The position numbers and the translations under genes were made by a program. A DNA stretch of 64,000 nt from Dyella caseinilytica (GTDB lineage: Bacteria; Pseudomonadota; Gammaproteobacteria; Xanthomonadales; Rhodanobacteraceae): the NCBI RefSeq assembly GCF_016865235.1, contig NZ_CP064030.1, forward strand, positions 1,240,001 through 1,304,000. Direction: 5' to 3'. Of the stretch, positions 42,706 to 50,971 are shown one piece after another. A model generated the notes under the pieces. It saw only the letters and a program-made list of their open reading frames with translations, made no database searches and had not been told where the DNA came from. The stretch's first letter is position 1. Each line of letters opens with the position of its first letter.

Positions 42706-43230
42706 TCAGGGTGAGGGCAGTGGTGCGTCGAGCCTTCTGCAGTAACACACTTCATGGACCGTGATGCCCCACACCACGTCGGTTCGCTTTCGTGCATCGG
42801 GCAGCCAGCCGTCCTTGCGGTAAAAACGTTCGGCTCGTGTATTGCCAGCGAGCAGCCACAGCACGGCCTGGCGAAAACCCTGTTCGAAAAGACAAGTGCG
42901 TGCGGCGTTGATCAAGGTTGCACCGATGCCGGTTCCCCAGTAGTCGGGATCGACATAGAGCGCGCACAGTTCGCCGTCTTCCGGCGTGTCTTTATCGCGA
43001 GCCGGTGAGGTCGTGGCAAATCCCCGAACAGTGCCGTCTGTGACCGCTACCAGGGTTGCGGGCTTGCGTGGATCTTGCGTCGCAAAGTCATAGCGCTGAG
43101 CGCGGTCTTCTGCACGCAGTGCGTCGAGGTAAACGTCAGGGAGTAAGCCCCGATACCCCGCCTGCCATGAACGAACGTGGACGTTCGCGACATCCAGGGC
43201 GTCTTCGGGGCGAGCAGGGCGGACAAGCAT
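42706..43230 (-). CDS. GNAT-family N-acetyltransferase
   Basis: A 174-residue GNAT protein. The acetyl-CoA site is present as ELCALYVDPDYWGTGIGATLINAA (motif A, residues about 87-110) with the Q/RxxGxG/A form read as YWGTGIG, followed by LFEQGFRQAVLWLLAGNTRAERFYRKDGW (motif B). The substrate amine is unknown. It is convergent with no close partner and follows a dehydroquinase-like gene on the same strand. Confidence 0.9.
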   Translation of the reverse strand: MLVRPARPEDALDVANVHVRSWQAGYRGLLPDVYLDALRAEDRAQRYDFATQDPRKPATLVAVTDGTVRGFATTSPARDKDTPEDGELCALYVDPDYWGTGIGATLINAARTCLFEQGFRQAVLWLLAGNTRAERFYRKDGWLPDARKRTDVVWGITVHEVCYCRRLDAPLPSP

Positions 43231-43261
43231 GCATGGCAGTCTGCCGTATGCAACGCTGTTG

Positions 43262-43687
43262 TCACAAGGCAGCGTTCAGCCGCCTGAGGGCGATACCCAA
43301 TGCAATGCGATAGCTGGCCACCGTGTCGCCGTTGATGACTACCGTTGCCAGCGGTCCGTGCCTGGAAAGGTCGGCCGGTTCCAGGGCACTGTCGCAGTCG
43401 TCCTGCACTTCGATATACGGCATCGGCAGCGCATCGAGCGCATCGCTAAGCCCAGATTCGGGGTGCGTCTGCGCCTGCTCTGCGAGATTGCCGGGAGCGA
43501 GCAGCATGAACTCCGTGGTCTGGGAGCGGGCCGAGCGAATCCGTGCCACGAATTCGCGCATGCCACTGCAGGTGCAGATCTCCACGGTGCGCCCGGCAGA
43601 CAGGGCCAGTTGCTTCAGATGACCAAGCAGTTCCTTGCTGAGGGAGCGGGTCGTCGTGTGCGGCCCTTGAACAATCATGATGGTCAC
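43262..43687 (-). CDS. Degenerate type II 3-dehydroquinase-like (AroQ-fold) protein
   Basis: A 141-residue protein whose strand-helix order follows AroQ: IMIVQGPHT.. (for the NGPNLN.LG start), EICTCSGMREFVARIRSARSQTTEFMLLAPG (for the SNHEG...IINPGA region), ALDALPMPYIEVQDDC (for VEVHLSN) and the closing GPLATVVINGDTVASYRIALGIALRRL (for SYLS....G.G..GY.LAL). The catalytic Tyr/Arg of the flexible lid and the His of EVH are not present, so dehydration of 3-dehydroquinate is unlikely. GTG or the ATG three codons later starts it. A regulatory or binding role is possible. Confidence 0.6.
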   Translation of the reverse strand: MTIMIVQGPHTTTRSLSKELLGHLKQLALSAGRTVEICTCSGMREFVARIRSARSQTTEFMLLAPGNLAEQAQTHPESGLSDALDALPMPYIEVQDDCDSALEPADLSRHGPLATVVINGDTVASYRIALGIALRRLNAAL

Positions 43688-43832
43688 GTTGGCAGGCTCG
43701 TGTTGCCGCGTTGCGGATGACGCATGTTCCTGCTTGTTCCGGTAAAGGGGCTATATGCGCGGATCGGCCACCGCGTAAATTCTTCGCAATTTTTCCGCAG
43801 GCGCAGCATGCCTTTCCCTGGAAAGGAGGATA

Positions 43833-43937
43833 ATGGCGCCACTGGAGCAGACGCCGGTCTGCTGGAGTGAAATCGACGTGGAACGTCAATGTGCAGTGCC
43901 CGCGCGTGCTCTTCATGACGCAGCCAGGCCAACGTAG
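43833..43937 (+). CDS. Possible 34-residue small protein
   Basis: ATG preceded by a near-ideal GAAAGGAGGATA and an open frame of 34 residues (MAPLEQTPVCWSEIDVERQC start). No homology is claimed; the strong translation signal is the only support. Confidence 0.3.
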   Translation: MAPLEQTPVCWSEIDVERQCAVPARALHDAARPT

Positions 43938-44022
43938 CACCCCTTCTTTGGAGTGTGGCGCCCGCCACTCGCAACCCCTTCCTTTTTACGCCAGGATGCT
44001 TCTCGACTCAGGGGAGAAAATC

Positions 44023-44073
44023 ATGAATACCTTTGCATGGACATCCATTCCGCATCGCGCGGACGTTGGATGA
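44023..44073 (+). CDS. Possible 16-residue leader peptide
   Basis: GGGGAG lies seven bases before an ATG opening MNTFAWTSIPHRADVG. It may be a leader peptide for the SPFH gene at 44219 or a chance frame. Confidence 0.22.
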   Translation: MNTFAWTSIPHRADVG

Positions 44074-44218
44074 CCTCCCACATGCCCTTGTCCTTGCTGC
44101 TGCCTCCGTGCAGCCCGAGATGATTGGTTTGTTCATCGTCAGCGCCCAGGCTGCCAGTACCGGCAGTGTGGTGCCTGCTGCGTCGTATTCGTTCGTTACC
44201 GCATAGAGGAGATGATTC

Positions 44219-45136
44219 ATGCTCAACTTGCCTTCCAGAGACCCGCGCAGCGCGCTCGGTCGCTTTGGTATCGGTGGCGCGATTGCCATCCTGGTCGTCG
44301 TGGCGTTGCTGTTAAACAGCGTATTCGTGGTTTCTCCCAGTGAGGAGGCCGGTACGCGCTGGATGGGCGGCACGCCGATGACGACCACGCCACTGGGCAC
44401 CGGCGTGCACTTCAAGGTGCCGTTCTTCGAATCCGTGGACCGCCTGCAGACAAGCCGTTCGGTGTACACACTCAACGGACTGGATGTGTATACCAACGAC
44501 AACCAGAAAGTGACCATCGACGTCAGCCTGATCTATCAGATTCCCAGCTCAGCGGTCATGAACCTGCTGTATCACGTTGGCCGCGCCGGCTCGTTGGATA
44601 TCGAATCGACCATCCTGCCCGTCGTCAGGGATCGCGCATTGGCAGCCTTTGCCCAATACAACACGCTGACGATTTCGGACCAGCGCGCGCAGATCACGGC
44701 ACAGATGCGCAAGGACATCAGCGATGCGCTACGGCACCTGTTCAATGTGGATGTGATCGACGTGCAGCTGGTGGGCATCCACTATTCGCCGATCTTCGAC
44801 CAATCCATCGAGGAGGCCGTGCGTGCCAAGAACCTGGCCGTGCAGGCGGAAAATACGGTGGCCCAGAAGAAGTTCGAGGGCGAGCAGAAAACCGTCACCG
44901 CCAATGCCGAAGCGACTGCTGCGGTGGAGCGCGCCAATGGTGAAGCACAGGCTACGGTGCTGCAGGCGCAAGCGCAGGCCAAGGCGATCGAAACAGTCGG
45001 CGAGGCGCTCAAGAGCAATCCGGAGTACGCGCACTTCTACGGCTTGCAGCATTGGAACGGCATTCTGCCCCAGGTTGTGGGTGCGGGATCGATTCCGATG
45101 ATCGACCTGACCAAAGGGCAGGATGCAGGCAAGTAA
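44219..45136 (+). CDS. SPFH-domain (prohibitin-like) membrane protein
   Basis: A 305-residue protein with one N-terminal membrane helix (FGIGGAIAILVVVALLLNSVFVV, residues about 16-38) and an SPFH domain (GVHFKVPFFESVDRLQTSRS, VTIDVSLIYQIP, LRHLFNVDVIDVQLVGIHYSPIFDQSIEEAVRAKN) followed by a long charged helix (AEATAAVERANGEAQATVLQAQAQAK) as in prohibitins, which form membrane ring complexes that guard proteases such as FtsH. AGAGGAG precedes the ATG. Single-gene unit with its own terminator. Confidence 0.92.
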   Translation: MLNLPSRDPRSALGRFGIGGAIAILVVVALLLNSVFVVSPSEEAGTRWMGGTPMTTTPLGTGVHFKVPFFESVDRLQTSRSVYTLNGLDVYTNDNQKVTIDVSLIYQIPSSAVMNLLYHVGRAGSLDIESTILPVVRDRALAAFAQYNTLTISDQRAQITAQMRKDISDALRHLFNVDVIDVQLVGIHYSPIFDQSIEEAVRAKNLAVQAENTVAQKKFEGEQKTVTANAEATAAVERANGEAQATVLQAQAQAKAIETVGEALKSNPEYAHFYGLQHWNGILPQVVGAGSIPMIDLTKGQDAGK

Positions 45137-45151
45137 ATGAACGACGCGAGA

Positions 45152-45182
45152 GGGAGGTGCCGTCTTGGCGCCTCCCTTTTTT
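45152..45182 (+). terminator. Rho-independent terminator of the SPFH gene
   Basis: GGGAGGTGCC pairs with GGCGCCTCCC (one G-T wobble) around GTCTT, followed by TTTTTT, 15 bases after the stop codon. Confidence 0.9.
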
Positions 45183-45230
45183 CTGTGCAGCACCGTCGTT
45201 CTGTTATCGCGGTGGGGCAACGGGAAACAT

Positions 45231-46442
45231 TTATGCGCTTCGCATGCTCGCCATGATACCGGCGAGTTGCCGTACAGCCGCTTCGGATTCTTCGGGATGG
45301 GGCGTCAAATCGCTGTTGTTGAAACTGCCGGTGTCAGCAAATGCCTGCACCAGTAAACCATCGCGACGCGGCACCACATTCAGGCGTGGAGCACTCAGCG
45401 CGTAATTGACTTCCGGTTGCGGAATCAGCCGGGCTGTCTGGCCACGCACGGGAATGATCGAGTCATCGCTAAACAGGGCTCTCGCGCCATAGCCGGTGGC
45501 GTTGATTAGCGTGCGTTCGGGCAGTTCTTGCAATTCGCGAGGGTGCGTAAATTCACGCACGATGATTTTTCCACCCGCCAGCTGAAAGTCGGACATCAGC
45601 ATGCGCGCATACGTGGTGATGTTGAACATCATGATGGTAAAGCGCCGCACTGGCTGCGGGAATGGCGTGCTGCCGACAGGAAGAGTGATGGTCTCTGGTG
45701 TCAGATCGCGGATGCGCTCGCTGAAGTCGCCGTAGTCGGGTTCATCGGAAACGCTTTCGCCTTGTTGGCTATGAGTCATGTCCGGCAGATGGTAGCCGTC
45801 GATCCATTCGATCGGGTCGCCGGGCAGTCCAAGCATGCTTTGGTACATGCCGTAGGACGTACGCGCCATAGTCTCCCAACGGTCACCGAAAGCCTGCGCA
45901 TGTTGTGCATCGCAGATGCGGGAATCCGGTGTCCACAGACCGGTGGCACGCATCGAAAATACATCGGGTGGCAACGCCTTCGCGTAAATGCGTACGGATA
46001 GGCCAGCACGTTGTGCCAGAAGAGCCGAGGTCAACCCCAGCGCGCCGCAGCCGATCACGCCAAGCTCGTGCACACCGGTGCTCTGCGCCATGTGCAAAGC
46101 GAGCGTGCTAGAACCCCACGAAAGCGACCAGCCGCTGCCACCGTGCCCGTAGTTATGCACGATGGTCTTGTTGCCAAGCGTCTCCATCTCGATGCGCGGA
46201 CCGGCTGCACGAAAAGGCCGCGTACAGACATAGATGCCGGTGATCCGGTCCGTTTGCGCCCGGATCGGCGCGAGCCGCGCCACTCCTGATTCCAATTGGG
46301 CCGCAAGTGGCGGTTTCGTGGCGGCAGGTACTAGCGTTTGCCGGGCGCAGCCAGCAAGGGCGGCTGTTGATGCTACAGCCAGAGTCGCGCCAGCTTGGCG
46401 CAGAAATTCACGGCGTTGCACGAAGACACTCCTTTGCGACAT
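45231..46442 (-). CDS. Tat-exported FAD-dependent oxidoreductase (D-amino-acid-oxidase type)
   Basis: A 403-residue enzyme. The N-terminus RREFLRQAGATLAVASTAALAGC combines a twin-arginine motif with a lipobox, so it is probably exported folded through Tat and lipidated. The FAD-binding fold begins ELGVIGCGALGLTSALLAQRAGLSVRIYAK (residues about 121-150), the glycine-rich pattern of the DAO family, and the C-terminus has NATGYGARALFSDDSIIPVRGQTARL as in D-amino acid oxidases. Periplasmic oxidation of an amine or D-amino acid is likely. Convergent with the SPFH gene. Confidence 0.87.
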   Translation of the reverse strand: MSQRSVFVQRREFLRQAGATLAVASTAALAGCARQTLVPAATKPPLAAQLESGVARLAPIRAQTDRITGIYVCTRPFRAAGPRIEMETLGNKTIVHNYGHGGSGWSLSWGSSTLALHMAQSTGVHELGVIGCGALGLTSALLAQRAGLSVRIYAKALPPDVFSMRATGLWTPDSRICDAQHAQAFGDRWETMARTSYGMYQSMLGLPGDPIEWIDGYHLPDMTHSQQGESVSDEPDYGDFSERIRDLTPETITLPVGSTPFPQPVRRFTIMMFNITTYARMLMSDFQLAGGKIIVREFTHPRELQELPERTLINATGYGARALFSDDSIIPVRGQTARLIPQPEVNYALSAPRLNVVPRRDGLLVQAFADTGSFNNSDLTPHPEESEAAVRQLAGIMASMRSA

Positions 46443-46464
46443 AGGCGATGCGGTCCGCGGGTTA

Positions 46465-46494
46465 GGTTACCCCGGACTTGATCCGGGGGTAACC
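46465..46494. repeat. Short intergenic palindrome
   Basis: GGTTACCCCGGA and TCCGGGGGTAACC around CTTGA, just upstream of the oxidoreductase start and near the end of the GGDEF gene; a different short repeat from the CGTCATTCC family. Confidence 0.6.
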
Positions 46495-46521
46495 CAACGA
46501 GCCGGGACAGTGCGCACTTTG

Positions 46522-48393
46522 TCAGTCTTGTGAATCGGCGGCGCAACTAGACGGTTCGCCATCTTGTGTGGCACCAGGCTTGCCGTGGGATACAGCGAAT
46601 TTATTGATACATGCCCCGCCCGGGTGCGCTTCGCTGTGGCTGGCGATGTTTATGACGACGCGGTTATAGCCTCCGTACATGGCCTGGTAAAGCGCTTCGT
46701 TCGCGGCAGCAAGCAAATGGCGCAAATGGTGGCCGTGATGCGTTGTTGATGCCACGCCGAGGCTGGCCGAAACAGGAGTGCTCTGGTTCTCCTCACGGGA
46801 TGTGTCATGGATCGCGCGGCGAATCTGCTCGGCCCGTTCGATTGCATTTTCGGCGGTACAGCCGGACAAGAAGATGGCGAATTCCTCGCCACCCAGTCGT
46901 CCGAACACATCAGTGGTTTGCAGGTAACGCTGGCATACGTCCACGACACGTGTCAGGACATGGTCTCCCGCGGCGTGGCCGTGCGTGTCATTGATCGATT
47001 TGAAATGATCCAGGTCGATAAGAATCAGGCTGGCAGATTGCGCGGAGTCGGTAGCCCGGCCCAATTTTTGTTCGACTTTTTCAAAAAAGTGCTGCCGATT
47101 TAAGATGCTCGTTAACCCATCATGGCTCGCCATGCGCATGAAGCGCAATTGAGAGCGTTTGAGCCGATATAACCAAAGGGCGATGGAGCCCAGCAGGACA
47201 ATAAGCAAGGCGATGTAAAGGCGGCCGGTTTCCACTTCCCTGTGATCCAGCGACTGTTGCAGTTGCAGGATCTGGTTTTTCTTGCTCAGTTCGTCCAGTT
47301 CGGCCTTCTTGGCATCTGACTGTTGTTTGGCAACCTGATATGCGAGTGCTTTTTCGTGTATGTCGTCCAGATGAGTGCTGTTCGCCATCATGAACTTCTC
47401 GTGATACATCAGTGCGTCGCGGAGATGATCCTCTTGCTGTGCAATCTGGTAAAGCAACTGATAGGCGCTGATCAGCGGCTCCATGAAGTCGCCTTTTGAG
47501 GCGAGGTCCACTGTCGCTATCGCGTAGTTTTCTGCTTGTCGGGTGTTTCCTTGCTTCCAGTAAGCTTCTGCGAGCAACGCGTCATATTGAGATGCCAGAT
47601 CCTGGTACTGCAGTTTAGACATGTCGGCATAGGCGCTTTGCAGCAGATCAATAGCATCGCCTGCTTTGCCTTCATCGATCTTCACGCGTGCCATATCAGC
47701 CCGAAGCGTATCGGCTGAAAGCAGGACATGGTTTGCGACACATGTGTCGACGCCGCGTTGGAGCCGTGAAAGGAGATCATCAGCATGCGGATCTTTACGA
47801 AATTCTGCATCCAGTTTGATGCTCATGCCTATGCAGCGGTAATCGCTTGCTGCGGGTATGAGGATGAGCTGATCTGCATAATTGATCGCCAGATCATATT
47901 GGCCTGCTTCGGTCAGTAGTTGCGAAGCCTCCGCCAGTACATGCTGCCGCGTGCTGGCGCGACTGATACGCGGGAGTTCGTCGAGCGCCTGATCAAGGTT
48001 GGAGAAGGCTTCCTGGTAGCGATGGCCAATGCCGAGGATATTGATCAGGGTGGCTCTGGCTTGTTCCCGCAAATCATCATCGGGCGCATGCTCGGCCACG
48101 TCTTCCAGCATCGGGCGGGCTTTTTCATTCTGGCCGACGTAAGCAGTTTGCCAGGCTTCCAGATAGAACAAATGCCATTTGTCCGCATCAGACAGCTTTG
48201 ATGATTGATGTTCGAGCTGATCGATCAATCTGATGTAGGTAGTGTTGTCTGTCATCTTGACGAGATCTGCGCGGGCGAAAAGCTGCGCTGTCTCGTCTGG
48301 GGGTGCAGAGGCTCCCGCCGTGCTCATAGACATTGCGATCAGTAGGACAATCCCTGTCGAAATCTTCCGGCATTTACTGCCGTTGCAGAGCAT
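46522..48393 (-). CDS. TPR-GGDEF diguanylate cyclase, paralogue 1
   Basis: A 623-residue protein: signal-like N-terminus (GIVLLIAMSMSTAGASA), a periplasmic tetratricopeptide region (residues about 30-370), a membrane helix near 393-411 (LYIALLIVLLGSIALWLY), then a cytoplasmic GGDEF domain (HDGLTSILNRQHFFEKVE, active site RLGGEEF near 500). The GG(E)EF form is usually active. The RxxD inhibitory site is absent (QTTD). It follows an almost identical gene (48548-50416) on the same strand. A periplasmic TPR sensor controlling cyclic di-GMP is implied. Confidence 0.92.
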   Translation of the reverse strand: MLCNGSKCRKISTGIVLLIAMSMSTAGASAPPDETAQLFARADLVKMTDNTTYIRLIDQLEHQSSKLSDADKWHLFYLEAWQTAYVGQNEKARPMLEDVAEHAPDDDLREQARATLINILGIGHRYQEAFSNLDQALDELPRISRASTRQHVLAEASQLLTEAGQYDLAINYADQLILIPAASDYRCIGMSIKLDAEFRKDPHADDLLSRLQRGVDTCVANHVLLSADTLRADMARVKIDEGKAGDAIDLLQSAYADMSKLQYQDLASQYDALLAEAYWKQGNTRQAENYAIATVDLASKGDFMEPLISAYQLLYQIAQQEDHLRDALMYHEKFMMANSTHLDDIHEKALAYQVAKQQSDAKKAELDELSKKNQILQLQQSLDHREVETGRLYIALLIVLLGSIALWLYRLKRSQLRFMRMASHDGLTSILNRQHFFEKVEQKLGRATDSAQSASLILIDLDHFKSINDTHGHAAGDHVLTRVVDVCQRYLQTTDVFGRLGGEEFAIFLSGCTAENAIERAEQIRRAIHDTSREENQSTPVSASLGVASTTHHGHHLRHLLAAANEALYQAMYGGYNRVVINIASHSEAHPGGACINKFAVSHGKPGATQDGEPSSCAADSQD

Positions 48394-48547
48394 ATTGGGG
48401 GCTTGAAGAGTGTGCTGCGAGATATGGATTTGGTAGTGTCAGCGGGTGACAATCAGCCGACTTGTGGTCAAGAGCTGGGTTAGTCAAAAGTGGTTGTTGA
48501 GTGAGGGCGAACATTCGAATCTGCGCTCGTTGCGGTGCATGGGATGC

Positions 48548-50416
48548 TCATTTATCGGTGGCGTAGTTGAATGGTTCGCTGCCCGGTCGGGTTTTGGATG
48601 TATGGTCAGTCGCTTTGCGCTCATCGGTGCCGGTCGTGTTGAAGCCTGCTCCGTTGTAACCAGAGATGTTTATCACAACTCGGTTTCGTCCATCCCGCTT
48701 CGCACGGTAAAGCGCTTCGTCTGCAGCGACCAGAAGACGACGCAAATCATGGCCGTGATGGGCTGTTGAGGCTATGCCAAGGCTGGCTGACACCGGGATG
48801 TCAGGGTTTTCATCGCTGGACGCGGCATAGATGGCGCGACGAATTTGTTCAGCACGTTCAATGGCGTCCTCGGCCGTGCATTCGAGCAACAGAATGCCGA
48901 ACTCCTCGCCACCCAGTCGGCCGAATATATCGTTGGAATTCAGGTAGCGTTGGCAAACGTGCACGACTCGTTTTAGTACATGGTCACCCACGATGTGGCC
49001 GTGGTTGTCGTTGATCGATTTGAAATGATCCAGATCAATGAGTACAAGGCTGGCGCAGCGCATGGACTTGGCGGCTTGGCGCAAGGCCGGATCTGCTTCT
49101 TCAACAAAATGCTGGCGATTGAAGATATTTGTCAGCCCATCATGACGAGCCATACGCATGAAGCGGAGTTGGGAACGCTTCAGGCGGTACAGCCAGAAAG
49201 CGATTGAGGCAAGGATGGTCAGAAGCAGGGCAATGTAGAGATGGCTCGTTTCCATGTCTTTGTGATCGAGCGCTTGTTGCAGCTGTAGGATCTTGTTCTG
49301 CTTGTTTAGCGTATCGAGCTCGATCTTCTTGGCATCTACTTGCTGTTTGACGACCTGATACGCGAGCGCCTTTTCACGCGTGTCATCGAGATGCGTGTTG
49401 TCGGCGCTCATGTATTTTTCGTGGTACATCAACGCATCACGTAGATCACCTTTTTGTCGCGCGATCTGATACAGCAGCTGATAAGCGCGGCTCAGCGGCT
49501 CCGCAAAGTGGCCTTTTGAAGCAAGATCAACTGTTGTTACTGCGTATTTTTCCGCCTGTGCGACGTTGTTTTGTTTCCAGTAGGCTTCCGCGAGCAATAG
49601 GTCGTATTGAGATGCTTGGTCTTGATACTGGAGTTTTAGCATTCCGGCATAGCTGCTTTGCAGCAACGCAATGGCTTCATTGCTCCTGTCTTGTTCAATC
49701 TTGAGGGCCGCAATGTAGAGTCGAAGCGAGTCGGCTGAAAGTATGTTGTGATCCGCAACGCATGCGTCGGCGGCGCTCTCGAGTCGGGAAAGGAGTTCGT
49801 TAGTGTGCGGGCCCTCAAGGAATTCCGCCCCCAACTTTATTCGCATGCCTATGCAGCTGTACTGCTTTGCATCGGGGATGAGCAGGAGCTGGTCGGCGTA
49901 ATTGATCGCCAGGTCATATTGGCCCGCTTCAATCAGTAATTGCGCGGCTTCACCCAGTACCTGCTGCCGCGTTTGGCTAACGTTGACGTTAGGAAGGTCG
50001 TCGAGTGCCTGATCCATGTACGCAAACGCTTCTTCGTAACGGTGGCCAAGACCCAGAATGTTCATCAAGGTCGCTCTGGCTTTTTCCCGCAAATTATCAT
50101 TGGTTGCTTGCTTTGCAATCGCCTCGAGCATCACGGTGGCTTTGTCGTTTTGACCGAGGTAAGCGGTTTGCCAGGCTTCTAGATAGCGTAAATGCCATTT
50201 ATCTGCGTCAGACAGGGTTGTGGCTCTGAGTTCCAACTGCTCCATCAGCGCTACATAACTGGCGTTGTCGAGCATCTTGATGGCGTCCGCGCGAGCAAAA
50301 AGCTGCGCGGTATCGTCTGCAGGGGCAGTGGCTGCAGCCGTGGCCCCCACAAAAGTGCTCAGCAACAGAATGACTGCTGCCAAGCACATCCGGCGCCTGA
50401 TGCCGGTAGCGCTCAT
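48548..50416 (-). CDS. TPR-GGDEF diguanylate cyclase, paralogue 2 (next to borosin precursor)
   Basis: A 622-residue paralogue of the gene at 46522 with the same order: signal sequence, periplasmic TPR region, membrane helix near 392-411 (LYIALLLTILASIAFWLY), GGDEF domain with RLGGEEF near 500 and no RxxD inhibitory site (NSND). Its ATG at 50416 lies 8 bases beyond the stop codon of the borosin precursor gene and has GGAA close by, so the two are probably co-transcribed and may be translationally coupled. Duplication of the cyclase probably followed. This is the only direct genetic link between the borosin genes and a signalling protein in the window. Confidence 0.92.
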   Translation of the reverse strand: MSATGIRRRMCLAAVILLLSTFVGATAAATAPADDTAQLFARADAIKMLDNASYVALMEQLELRATTLSDADKWHLRYLEAWQTAYLGQNDKATVMLEAIAKQATNDNLREKARATLMNILGLGHRYEEAFAYMDQALDDLPNVNVSQTRQQVLGEAAQLLIEAGQYDLAINYADQLLLIPDAKQYSCIGMRIKLGAEFLEGPHTNELLSRLESAADACVADHNILSADSLRLYIAALKIEQDRSNEAIALLQSSYAGMLKLQYQDQASQYDLLLAEAYWKQNNVAQAEKYAVTTVDLASKGHFAEPLSRAYQLLYQIARQKGDLRDALMYHEKYMSADNTHLDDTREKALAYQVVKQQVDAKKIELDTLNKQNKILQLQQALDHKDMETSHLYIALLLTILASIAFWLYRLKRSQLRFMRMARHDGLTNIFNRQHFVEEADPALRQAAKSMRCASLVLIDLDHFKSINDNHGHIVGDHVLKRVVHVCQRYLNSNDIFGRLGGEEFGILLLECTAEDAIERAEQIRRAIYAASSDENPDIPVSASLGIASTAHHGHDLRRLLVAADEALYRAKRDGRNRVVINISGYNGAGFNTTGTDERKATDHTSKTRPGSEPFNYATDK

Positions 50417-50424
50417 CGTTCCAG

Positions 50425-50763
50425 TTACAGCGAGGAACTTGATGAAGGGGAAAACGAGTCGCTGGTACCATTCGGTGCCTTGCTCTCGTCACCAGTCGCA
50501 TTCTCCTCTTCTTTCTCCTCTTCCTTGCCAGGATCGGGTTGCGGTGGCCGTGGCTCTTCCTCGGGATTCGGAAGCTGATCACCCATCAATTTCTGCTGTC
50601 CCAGCAAAGCGTGTACGTCGGCGATGTTCCCGGCAAGAATAGCGTTGCACATAGGCGCGTCGATTCCCGCGTCGGCCAGGGCCAGCTCAATTTCGTCCTG
50701 GGGGGCATCACGCCAATGCGCTTCGCTACCCATTCTTTCCAGAAAATCGATAACACTCGACAT
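50425..50763 (-). CDS. Split-borosin precursor (SonA-like)
   Basis: A 112-residue protein. Residues 1-55 (SVIDFLERMGSEAHWRD..., ALADAGIDAPMCNAILAGNIADVHALLG) match the helical borosin-binding domain of SonA-type precursors, with the conserved FLERMG.EA start and AIL.GN..D...L end. A Pro/Glu-rich linker (65-97, PEEEPRPPQPDP, KEEEKEEE) follows, and the end (SFSPSSSSSL, 103-112) is Ser-rich. The ATG at 50763 has AGGGG upstream; an in-frame ATG at 50823 is rejected. The methyltransferase gene at 50972 and this gene run in the same direction, as in split borosins. Whether the Ser-rich tail or the QKLMGDQLPNP segment is the methylated core is unknown. Confidence 0.8.
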   Translation of the reverse strand: MSSVIDFLERMGSEAHWRDAPQDEIELALADAGIDAPMCNAILAGNIADVHALLGQQKLMGDQLPNPEEEPRPPQPDPGKEEEKEEENATGDESKAPNGTSDSFSPSSSSSL

Positions 50764-50971
50764 CGAGTTAATCCCCTGTTTTATTAAGCTATCTTGTAGT
50801 GCCCCAACGACCCCGTAGCTCACGTTCGAAAATCGTGGGGTGCGCGCATCATATCTTGCTGGAGCGTCCCACGTGGCAAGGCTTCACGTCCCCTGCCGAT
50901 CGGCTGGTCGGCACGATGGGCCTTCACAATTATCAAGATCTCTGGCGCGGTAGACCTCGGGCACGGAAGGC
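50764..50971 (-). promoter_or_regulatory. Intergenic region between borosin methyltransferase and precursor
   Basis: 208 bases without a gene. The T-rich stretch near 50780-50790 (minus AATAAAAC) could be a promoter serving the precursor separately from the methyltransferase. No terminator hairpin seen. Confidence 0.35.

Larger units (their letters stand above)
43688..44218. other. Upstream region of the SPFH gene
   Basis: 531 bases with no complete gene of normal size. Two very short open frames with strong ribosome-binding sites occur here (43833-43937 and 44023-44073), listed separately. The rest may be a decayed gene. Confidence 0.4.
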
